A stretch of DNA of 12,315 nt, from assembly GCA_027062325.1 (NCBI GenBank), contig JAMOTN010000056.1, positions 1 through 12,315 on the forward strand, given 5' to 3'. Below the pieces are notes generated by a model. That model searched no databases. It saw only the letters and a list, made by a program, of their open reading frames with translations, and had not been told where the DNA came from. Both the position numbers and the translations under genes were made by a program. Position 1 is the first letter of the stretch. Each line of letters starts with the position of its first letter. Below are positions 1 to 5,996 of the stretch, piece by piece. This DNA is from a bacterium (lineage in GTDB: Bacteria > JAMOTN01).

Positions 1-1962
1 ACGGCTACAAGTGAGAACGGAAGACCGTTGTACTACATAACCGAAGCTGGAAAACCTGTGGATATTCACTTGGAGGTATTTGATAAGTATGGTAATCACG
101 TTTTACCGGAGCGTTGTTCAGGTATGAAAGTAACTTTCGAGAAGACGAGCTTTACGCCACCATTGCGAGCCTTTAGTCAAAATTACAACGCGTTGGTGGT
201 GAAGATAAACTCTGATGGAACTTATAACTTTACGAATCCTTATGTGATTACAGATAGTGCGCAGCTTGATCTTGGAAGCACTATTGAGATAGGTAGGTGG
301 ACTTACTTGGTATATTATGTGGATACTAAATCCACGTTTGATTACGTAGCTGCGACCTACAGTACGCGTTTAATAAAGGCTTACATTGAGGGTTCTACAA
401 TTGAGGCAGAAGCGGATGTAATTGTGTATCCATCATCTCAGGTAAAAACTATGAGGTTTGTTCCAACGGAGAACGCTGTGTTAGACGCAAGTGGTGAAGT
501 TGTACGTTATGAGGGAAGAGCTTATCATCCTATAAAGCTTGCAATTAAAGCAGTAGATGCTTTTGGAAATACCATAAACGTTCCAATGAGCATACTTTTG
601 AAAGTACAGCTTTCAGACAAAGAAGAGTTGTTCCGTTCAGAGCATCCAGCACTTTATGCGGATACATTTAAGTTTACAAGAAATCCTGATCCGTTAGCCT
701 CCGTTGTGTATGCTTTCTATTTGGATGCAAACGAGGTTGATGGTTCAACGTCATTCTACTACTGGGATAAGGTTGCAACGTACAATTATACGGATGATAG
801 AACTTATAAGCCTGCAGATCACAGACAGCAAATTGTAAAGCTAAGTTACCAAGTTGGTGGTGAATGGGAATTTGTAACAGTTGAGGTATTTGTAAAACCT
901 AGTGGGGATTGGACCGAGTACAAGGCAAAGGTTATGGATGATCCATGGAATGGATCTTACAGATTAGAGTATGATACGGAAGAATCTGTTGTTGTTAAAC
1001 TATTTGACCAGTATGGAAACTTTGCTTGGGATGTATCAAGCATTGAAGCTTATATTGAGAATGCCTATCTTGAGATAGTTGAGGGATCTGCCACGACTTC
1101 TGTTTGGTATGAAATTAATCCAACTGGGGAGATTACGGGTCCAGATGACGTTAGGGTGTTTGCTACAGGAGAGGCTTGGGAGAATGTTGTGGTTTACGAT
1201 AGAGGAGTTGTAATGGTTAGGGTTGTATATGATTTGAATCTATTTGAGGCTAATTTGGTGGCAAGTGCAGAGTTTGTGGTTGGTTATGTGCCACCTGATC
1301 TTACTAAAGCGGGAGATGGCATATATGATACCTATGTTTGGCAAGAACTACCAGTTACTGCTGTAAAGGAGGCTATAGAAGGTACTGGCGAAGGCTATGT
1401 ATTGAGCGCGTGGGTTAAGGTTGGAAATGATGCTGAGTATTACTCGGCTGATGAGTATACTCATGCTACAATTTGTGTTGCGTTTGAGCAGTTTGAAGTT
1501 TTGGGAGAACCTGCCGGACCTTCACGTTTGGTTGTGTCTATGGGAGAAGATGGAACGGTGAAGGGTTATGCTGTGGAGTATTTATCGGATGGTTCGACTA
1601 AGGAGCTTGATTTGAAGGAATACTACTTGAAGAATAAGTGGATAGAGGAGAATGAGGGCGAAGTTTATGGATTTGTCAAATACAGAGTTATACCAATAGA
1701 TGACTTTGAGAGGGCTCGTAGATGGCGCCAAGTTTGGCTATGGATTCCTCCAAAGTACATACAGCCTAATAAGCGCTACATAGTAATGATATACGTGAAG
1801 AAAGGTAGTTATTTCTATGACTACTATATAGATGCTGTGCAGTTCCAGAGGGGCCGTTGGGCACTTCCATGGACACCTAAGTATACAATACAGTTTGTTC
1901 CAAAGAATGCCAAAGAATTCGGTCCATCTCTTACCCCAGATTGGAGATATGAAGAACGTTAG
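1..1962 (+). CDS. Large repeat-containing surface protein with Ig-like repeats and C-terminal jelly-roll-like module (5' truncated)
   Basis: The frame is open from the first base of the window, so the true start lies upstream; 653 residues remain before the stop. Three segments share a '(V/L)xDx(Y/F)GN' core at about residues 26-32 (VFDKYGN), 184-190 (AVDAFGN) and 334-340 (LFDQYGN), each after a beta-like 'xPVDIxLxV' strand and about 150 residues apart. Each unit ends in a similar strand followed by a Pro (IVYPSS, FVKPSG, GYVPP). Such DxYGN cores are typical of bacterial Ig-like modules of surface proteins. From about residue 440 the protein changes character. Its end, with YYIDAVQFQRG at about 608-618 and then PWTP, resembles the 'DAVQLEEG...PxxP' closing strand of carbohydrate-binding jelly-roll modules. 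No membrane segment or sorting signal is visible in this portion. It probably acts outside the cell in adhesion, S-layer or polysaccharide binding. A pseudopilin-like gene begins 24 bases downstream. Family assignment is by motif only. Confidence 0.75.
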   Translation, partial: TATSENGRPLYYITEAGKPVDIHLEVFDKYGNHVLPERCSGMKVTFEKTSFTPPLRAFSQNYNALVVKINSDGTYNFTNPYVITDSAQLDLGSTIEIGRWTYLVYYVDTKSTFDYVAATYSTRLIKAYIEGSTIEAEADVIVYPSSQVKTMRFVPTENAVLDASGEVVRYEGRAYHPIKLAIKAVDAFGNTINVPMSILLKVQLSDKEELFRSEHPALYADTFKFTRNPDPLASVVYAFYLDANEVDGSTSFYYWDKVATYNYTDDRTYKPADHRQQIVKLSYQVGGEWEFVTVEVFVKPSGDWTEYKAKVMDDPWNGSYRLEYDTEESVVVKLFDQYGNFAWDVSSIEAYIENAYLEIVEGSATTSVWYEINPTGEITGPDDVRVFATGEAWENVVVYDRGVVMVRVVYDLNLFEANLVASAEFVVGYVPPDLTKAGDGIYDTYVWQELPVTAVKEAIEGTGEGYVLSAWVKVGNDAEYYSADEYTHATICVAFEQFEVLGEPAGPSRLVVSMGEDGTVKGYAVEYLSDGSTKELDLKEYYLKNKWIEENEGEVYGFVKYRVIPIDDFERARRWRQVWLWIPPKYIQPNKRYIVMIYVKKGSYFYDYYIDAVQFQRGRWALPWTPKYTIQFVPKNAKEFGPSLTPDWRYEER

Positions 1963-1986
1963 TTACAGTAGTTGGAGGTCTTAGAG

Positions 1987-2679
1987 ATGATAAGGTGGCA
2001 GCGTTTTGGGAGACTATTGAAAAAGCGTAGTAAAATTGAAGTAAATACCTGTTGTTGTAAATACTGCGCTTTGTTTTACTCCAATCGTGGAGTAGCTATG
2101 CTTATAGTGATGTTGATAATAGTTTTGTTTGCAATCGCTGCAATGGTTGAGTTACCTATGCCTTCTACCCAGTACAAGCGTCTTAAAGAAAGGGAGTTGA
2201 CTTTTAAATTGAGAGAATTCAGACGAGCTTTTGATAAGTACACTCGAGCTATTAATACTGGAAAGATGAATATTCCTGAGGAAGTTAAAGAAAAGATAGA
2301 TGAGGATCAGCCGATGGAAGAGATTATGCATACGTTAAAAGAATATGGTTTTCTAAGACGAGAGTATACTCCGGAGAGTTTTGGAGTAGAGGGAGAATGG
2401 CGTTTGGTTGTGAATCGCATTGGTAAGCCTGACTTTGAGCAGCAGGATATCATAGTGCCGGTAAGAAGTGCTGTAGCTTCCGGAGAGACGGGAATTGGTA
2501 AGTGGTACATACTTGCTACAACTGAGAATGTTGAAATAAGATTGATAGAGACAGATGATGTTCCACCTTATTTGGACTATTATAAGCAAAAGGATGTGTA
2601 CGGTTTATCAGACGTGTATGGTTATACTTCAAAGTATGGAAAAAAGATATTGAACATCCACATAAAGGGTTTTTATTGA
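1987..2679 (+). CDS. Pseudopilin-like single-pass membrane protein
   Basis: The start is ATG at 1987 (230 residues) because GGAGGT at 1974-1979 sits 7 bases before it; the in-frame TTG at 1972 overlaps this ribosome site. A basic leader of about 35 residues ends in SNRG. A hydrophobic segment follows (VAMLIVMLIIVLFAIAAMVE, about 36-55), and then a Lys/Arg/Glu-rich amphipathic helix with 'RELTFKLREFRRAFDKY' (about 69-85). This order matches type IV prepilins and type II secretion pseudopilins, with probable prepilin-peptidase cleavage after Gly35. The usual Glu at mature position 5 is replaced by Ile, as in GspK-type minor pseudopilins, but the protein is much shorter than GspK. The C-terminal part (about 125-230) looks like a small beta domain that I do not recognise. 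The leader is odd in holding four cysteines (CCCKYC, 22-27). It lies 24 bases after the surface-protein gene and may be co-expressed. It could instead be another N-terminally anchored protein. Confidence 0.6.
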   Translation: MIRWQRFGRLLKKRSKIEVNTCCCKYCALFYSNRGVAMLIVMLIIVLFAIAAMVELPMPSTQYKRLKERELTFKLREFRRAFDKYTRAINTGKMNIPEEVKEKIDEDQPMEEIMHTLKEYGFLRREYTPESFGVEGEWRLVVNRIGKPDFEQQDIIVPVRSAVASGETGIGKWYILATTENVEIRLIETDDVPPYLDYYKQKDVYGLSDVYGYTSKYGKKILNIHIKGFY

Positions 2680-2710
2680 TAGTTTGTTAGAGTGATATAG
2701 GAGCAGAACG

Positions 2711-2741
2711 AGGAGGAGAGGAGATGGGGCAAAAGTGTTAA
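2711..2741 (+). promoter_or_regulatory. Purine-rich ribosome-binding region with a possible 5-codon leader ORF overlapping the ispG start
   Basis: AGGAGGAGAGGAG at 2711-2723 is a very strong Shine-Dalgarno-like run. It is 11 bases before the GTG chosen for ispG (2735), slightly long for optimal spacing. An ATG at 2724 opens a tiny out-of-frame ORF, Met-Gly-Gln-Lys-Cys-stop, whose TAA (2739-2741) overlaps the second and third codons of ispG. This could be chance or a means of translational coupling. The ispG reading frame has no ATG upstream here. Confidence 0.3.
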
Positions 2742-3814
2742 AGGTTAATGTGGGGGGAGTTTTGATAGGAGATGGAGTGCCTAAAATACAAAATATGTGT
2801 AAGGTACCAATTACGAATCCTGAATTTGAAAAAAGACTTGAGAAATTTGCTGAAAATGGAGTTGATATAACAAGGGAGGCTGTAGAGACAGAAGATGATG
2901 TTGATAAGTTAAAAAAGTTGAGGGCTAAATGGAAAGGGAAGTTCCCGGTTCCTTTTGTAGCAGATATACAAGCGAACGAGAAAATAGCGATGATGAGTTT
3001 GGAAGTTGCTGATAAGGTTAGAATAAATCCGGGTAACTTTTCAAGGCGCTTTCTTGCAGAATTTGCGAAGGAAGCAGCAAGATTGGGGAAACCAATTAGA
3101 GTTGGTGTTAATACGGGTTCACTTCCTGCTAAATACCGCGGAATGCCTCCGGAGTTGGCAATGGTTAAGGCTGCGGGAGAGTATTGGGAGCGTATTAAAG
3201 ATTGCGCTGATGTGTCAGTAGTTGTCTCTCTTAAGTCTTCTAACTTGCGAGTGACAGTTGAGGCAAATAGAATTTTTAGAGTGAATTTTCCGGAGATTCC
3301 TTTACATGTTGGTGTAACCGAGGCTGGAACCGTGCGCCAATCCCTTGTAAATTCTAGTTTGGGAATAGGTAGTTTATTGGCACAAGGGATTGGTGAGACT
3401 ATAAGGGTGTCGATTGCTACTGCTGATCCTTTAGAAGAAATAGTTGCAGGGCGTTACATAGTGAATGCAGCTTATGAACTTTCGGGTAAAAGAGTTGTTT
3501 TCCCAAAAGTTATAGCTTGTCCTGCGTGTTCTAGGGCTAATTATAACGTTGAGAGAGTTGCAATTGCAGTTGAAAAAATGCTTTTGAAGTACAATCAGCC
3601 TGTTGAGGTTGCGGTTATGGGGTGTTTTGTTAATGGTTTATTAGAGGCAAAGGATGCGGATTTTGGTTTTAGCGGAGGGCGTGGGGAGATTATAGTCTTT
3701 CAAAAGGGGGAAGTAGTAGAGAGATTCCCTGTTGCAGACGAGATAGAAGAAAAAGTTGTTGAAATAGCTAAAGAGTTTATAACTTCTTATTTTTCTAAAA
3801 ACAATGTTTCTTAG
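2735..3814 (+). CDS. ispG: 4-hydroxy-3-methylbut-2-en-1-yl diphosphate synthase (IspG/GcpE), divergent
   Basis: IspG reduces methylerythritol cyclodiphosphate to HMBPP, the penultimate step of the MEP isoprenoid pathway, using a [4Fe-4S] cluster in the cytoplasm. The 359-residue length suits the short bacterial form. Visible landmarks are VADIQ (75-79), RINPGN (96-101), the HVGVTEAG strand (191-198), GIGETIRVS (218-226), cluster cysteines in ACPACSR (Cys262, Cys265) and MGCFVNG (Cys297), the following Glu304, and FSGGRGE (312-318). The TIM-barrel plus Fe-S-domain order is complete. Departures from consensus are notable: ADIHF is ADIQA, the N-terminal VQSMTNT-like motif is IQNMCKVPI, and VNGPGEA is VNGLLEA. 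Start GTG 2735 is the only reasonable start in frame. It begins 55 bases after the pseudopilin gene and is followed after 54 bases by cmk. Family membership is firm because the late motifs are very clear; full activity is inferred. Confidence 0.9.
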   Translation: MLKVNVGGVLIGDGVPKIQNMCKVPITNPEFEKRLEKFAENGVDITREAVETEDDVDKLKKLRAKWKGKFPVPFVADIQANEKIAMMSLEVADKVRINPGNFSRRFLAEFAKEAARLGKPIRVGVNTGSLPAKYRGMPPELAMVKAAGEYWERIKDCADVSVVVSLKSSNLRVTVEANRIFRVNFPEIPLHVGVTEAGTVRQSLVNSSLGIGSLLAQGIGETIRVSIATADPLEEIVAGRYIVNAAYELSGKRVVFPKVIACPACSRANYNVERVAIAVEKMLLKYNQPVEVAVMGCFVNGLLEAKDADFGFSGGRGEIIVFQKGEVVERFPVADEIEEKVVEIAKEFITSYFSKNNVS

Positions 3815-3868
3815 AGGCACTCTAATGTTTTGTAATCTGATTAGAATCTGGTGAAAGGAGGTAATTTT

Positions 3869-4588
3869 ATGGGGAAAAAAGTTGTGGCAGTTGATGGACC
3901 AGCTGCCAGTGGGAAAAGTGCTGTTTGTAGAATGGCAGCTGAAAGATTAGGATGGGCACATTTTTCAAGTGGTTTGTTTTACAGATTGGTTGCTTGGTTA
4001 GTTCTGAGGGAGATGGAGAAAGAGGGAGAATCGTGGGAGAAAGTTGTAAGTGCTTTGAAGGAGGGCGAGGCAGAGCGGGTGGAGATAACTGTAGATCTCA
4101 ATAAGATTCTTGAAATGATGGAAGAAGTGCAGCTTCACAAAGAAGGGGTTGAGCTTCTACCCAAATGGCGTGGAGAGGTCATAGGAGAGCTTGAATTGCA
4201 TCGAGTAGAAGTTTCAAAGTTAACCCCGGTTTTTGCAAAGATACCTTGGTTGCGTCAGGAGATTACGGAGTTGATTAGGAGAAAAGTTCCTGATAGATGC
4301 TTCATAGATGGCAGGGATGTTGGAACAAATATTTTTCCAGATGCGTGTCTTAAGTTGTTTTTGACAGCTAGTGCAGAGGAGAGGGCAAGAAGAAGGGCCA
4401 AGCAGATAGGAGAGGATTATAAGAAAATTTTAGAAGAGATAAAAAGGCGTGATGAACTTGATCAGAAAAGGGCAGTTGATCCTCTAAAGCCTGCTGAAGA
4501 TGCCCAAGTTATAGATACTACTAATATGGGAATTGATGAGGTAGTTCAAGAGGTTGTGGAGTTGGTAGAAAAAAAGTGTATTCGATGA
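3869..4588 (+). CDS. cmk: Cytidylate kinase (CMP/dCMP kinase)
   Basis: Cmk phosphorylates CMP and dCMP with ATP to CDP and dCDP in the cytoplasm for RNA, DNA and phospholipid synthesis. The start is ATG 3869 (239 residues): AAAGGAGG at 3854-3861 lies 7 bases upstream, whereas the in-frame GTG at 3851 has this ribosome site inside its coding frame. Family motifs are the P-loop GPAASGKS (10-17), the GLFYR stretch (35-39), an EVSKLTPVFAKIPWLR segment matching the usual PEVSxxxSxxAxxPxVR, GRDVGT with FPDA (148-159), the LID arginines RARRRAKQ (172-179), and RDELD...RAVDPLKPAEDAxVIDTT (194-218). The usual DTG before the 'MYR' motif is SSG, and the CMP-binding region (about 66-115) is less conserved than normal, although the length is ordinary. 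It sits between ispG and the RsmI-like gene in one likely transcription unit (27 bases to the next gene). Confidence 0.93.
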   Translation: MGKKVVAVDGPAASGKSAVCRMAAERLGWAHFSSGLFYRLVAWLVLREMEKEGESWEKVVSALKEGEAERVEITVDLNKILEMMEEVQLHKEGVELLPKWRGEVIGELELHRVEVSKLTPVFAKIPWLRQEITELIRRKVPDRCFIDGRDVGTNIFPDACLKLFLTASAEERARRRAKQIGEDYKKILEEIKRRDELDQKRAVDPLKPAEDAQVIDTTNMGIDEVVQEVVELVEKKCIR

Positions 4589-4615
4589 TGGATCAGTGGT
4601 TGGGGGCGTGGAGTG

Positions 4616-5665
4616 ATGTTGGTTGTTTTAGGGACTCCTATTGGGAGTTCTATGGATTTGACTCCAGAATTCGTAGTATGGTTGGGAATTTGTAATTACT
4701 TAGCAGTTGAAAATCCTAAAAAGTTAGCTGAATTGAAGTCAATAGTGGAAAAGAGATTGAGCGATAAAAAGTTTGCAGCTATGTGTGAAGAGTTCCTAGG
4801 CAATTTTTTAAATAATAAAGCAACTGCCAGAAAACATCGTGATGTGTTTGTTAATAGAGTTTTTGAGTTACAGAGAGTATTCGATAATTTCTCAACAGGG
4901 GAAGTGACCCCTGTTTTGGAAAAAGTGTTTACTTTCAATAAAATCTTTACTTTTAACGATTTTACTGAAAAGAAAATTTACAAGTATTTGGCAAAGATTG
5001 CCTCCAATAATATTCTCGGTTTGATTAGCTCTGCGGGAATGCCAATTATATCTGATCCAGGGTGGCTGTTGTTACAAGAGGTTGTAAAAAGTGGAGTGAG
5101 TGTTGAAGTCGTTTACTCTAAAGTTGCTTTTGAAGAGGCACTAATAAAGTTGATAGAATTTTTAGAGAGTAGGGTTCAAGGGTTAATGCTAACGCCTTTG
5201 CCAGAAGCTGTCTTAGTTTTTGCAGGCTTTCCTCCTAAAAAGGCTGTAAAGGGATTGAAAAATTACTTCAAGGGTTGGTTTGAATTTATAGCTGAAATGG
5301 CTATTGAAGTTGAGAAAAATGTTTATCTTGTTTTTTATATATCGCGTTATTCATTGAAAAAGGTTGTTGAAGCACTTCTTGAACTGGAGAGGGAAGATGG
5401 ATTTGTATTCGGTTATGAGAAAATGGGTGATATAAATGAAGAGCCTTCTACTGGAAAATTGTTGCTTTTCTTTGTAAAAGAGCTAACCAAAATTCATGAG
5501 AAGATTTTAGACTGGGAGTTGGTAAAAAGGTTACTTTATTCTAAGCTTGAAAGTTTTCAAGAAGTTGAGAGTAATGCTAGGAATAAACAGATAACGATCA
5601 GACAATTTTCATGGGAGGATTTTGAAAGGGGAGAGCATGTTCTCATAGCCGTTGCCCTCCCCTAA
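4616..5665 (+). CDS. Highly diverged RsmI-family (16S rRNA C1402 ribose methyltransferase-like) protein
   Basis: RsmI methylates the 2'-O of C1402 in 16S rRNA using SAM. Family landmarks appear in the right order: MLVVLGTPIG (1-10), ISSAGMPIISDPG (137-149, for VSDAGTPGISDPG), VFAGFPPKK (201-209, for EGFLPRK), VYLVFYISRYSLKKV (236-250, for LIFYESPHRL), KELTKIHE (288-295, for RELTKxxE), and the closing RGEHVLIAV (338-346, for KGEMVLIVE). Several normally fixed positions are lost: EDTR reads as ENPKK, SDAG as SSAG, the PGPSA loop as YSKVA, and YESPHR as YISRYS. An insertion of roughly 55-60 mostly charged, helical residues lies between TPIG and the position of the HxHN motif (FNDF, about 113). 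The length is 349 residues against about 280-290 usual. ATG 4616 fits the family N-terminus; GTG 4613 would add one residue, and GGGGG at 4602-4606 serves either. It may be an inactive or re-purposed homologue. Fold assignment is fairly sure, activity doubtful. Confidence 0.7.
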   Translation: MLVVLGTPIGSSMDLTPEFVVWLGICNYLAVENPKKLAELKSIVEKRLSDKKFAAMCEEFLGNFLNNKATARKHRDVFVNRVFELQRVFDNFSTGEVTPVLEKVFTFNKIFTFNDFTEKKIYKYLAKIASNNILGLISSAGMPIISDPGWLLLQEVVKSGVSVEVVYSKVAFEEALIKLIEFLESRVQGLMLTPLPEAVLVFAGFPPKKAVKGLKNYFKGWFEFIAEMAIEVEKNVYLVFYISRYSLKKVVEALLELEREDGFVFGYEKMGDINEEPSTGKLLLFFVKELTKIHEKILDWELVKRLLYSKLESFQEVESNARNKQITIRQFSWEDFERGEHVLIAVALP

Positions 5666-5676
5666 TTATCTTTTTT
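5627..5676 (+). terminator. Probable Rho-independent terminator at the end of the RsmI-like gene
   Basis: AGGGGAG (5627-5633) pairs with CTCCCCT (5657-5663); after one A/C mismatch a further GC/GC pair extends the stem (5635-5636 with 5654-5655). The loop is about 17 bases. The 3' arm includes the first base of the stop codon, so the hairpin lies within the coding end. A T-rich stretch ending in TCTTTTTT follows at 5669-5676, 6-7 bases after the stem, which is further than ideal. On the minus strand the same hairpin is followed by TTTCAAAA, so it may also weakly stop transcripts coming from the convergent clpC/XapX unit. Confidence 0.55.
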
Positions 5677-5698
5677 AAACTACTTTATAAATTACTAC

Positions 5699-5956
5699 TT
5701 ATTTGATTACAAAGAGTTGAATTAGTTTGAATCCAATGAATATACCCATTAAGAACATTATTCCTCCAATAGTTGGCGGGGCAGGGAGAGGTAGGCGTAA
5801 ATAAGTTAGAAGCGAACCAATAGCTATTCCCAAAATAAACGACAGAACTGTTTCCTTTATCACTTTTCCGGAGGTCATGTCCACTTTCATCGCCCACATT
5901 GAGCAAATCAGAAGAATTCCAATAATTATCCACTTAAAATTCATCAGTTTCTCCAT
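5699..5956 (-). CDS. Small XapX-domain (DUF1427-like) membrane protein
   Basis: The protein has 85 residues and three predicted hydrophobic segments (about 8-23, 37-53 and 63-83). The C-terminal half, with FILGIAIGSLL (40-50), TYLRLPLPAPP (51-61), IGG (63-65) and MGIFIGFKL (70-78), closely follows the XapX-domain pattern: a GxxxG-like helix, (I/L)RLPxPAPP, then GIxGIxxGxxL. Here an extra N-terminal helix precedes it. The biochemical function of the XapX family is not known. The start is ATG 5956 because a run of seven G preceded by A lies five bases upstream (5962-5975); an in-frame ATG at 5980 has no ribosome site. It begins 40 bases after the clpC stop on the same strand, with no terminator seen between them, so it is probably in the clpC transcript. 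It ends facing the RsmI-like gene. Confidence 0.75.
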   Translation of the reverse strand: MEKLMNFKWIIIGILLICSMWAMKVDMTSGKVIKETVLSFILGIAIGSLLTYLRLPLPAPPTIGGIMFLMGIFIGFKLIQLFVIK

Positions 5957-5961
5957 TGTTT

Positions 5962-5975
5962 CCCCCCCTTTTTTT
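5962..5975 (-). promoter_or_regulatory. A7-G7 tract forming the ribosome-binding site of the XapX gene
   Basis: On the minus strand, seven A (5975-5969) are followed directly by seven G (5968-5962), then AAACA and the ATG at 5956. The G run is the only ribosome-binding candidate and decides the start. Such a homopolymer pair is prone to slippage, so spacing and translation strength could vary between cells. Confidence 0.5.
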
Positions 5976-5996
5976 AGCATTAATTCTCTTCTTATA

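Noticed and set aside
2307-2589. Minus-strand open frames opposite the pseudopilin-like gene
   Set aside because: They lie within a coding region, lack ribosome sites and show no family resemblance.
3820-3848. TCTAAT...ATTAGA inverted repeat between ispG and cmk
   Set aside because: Short, AT-rich, large loop and no T-tract; likely chance, and cmk appears co-transcribed.
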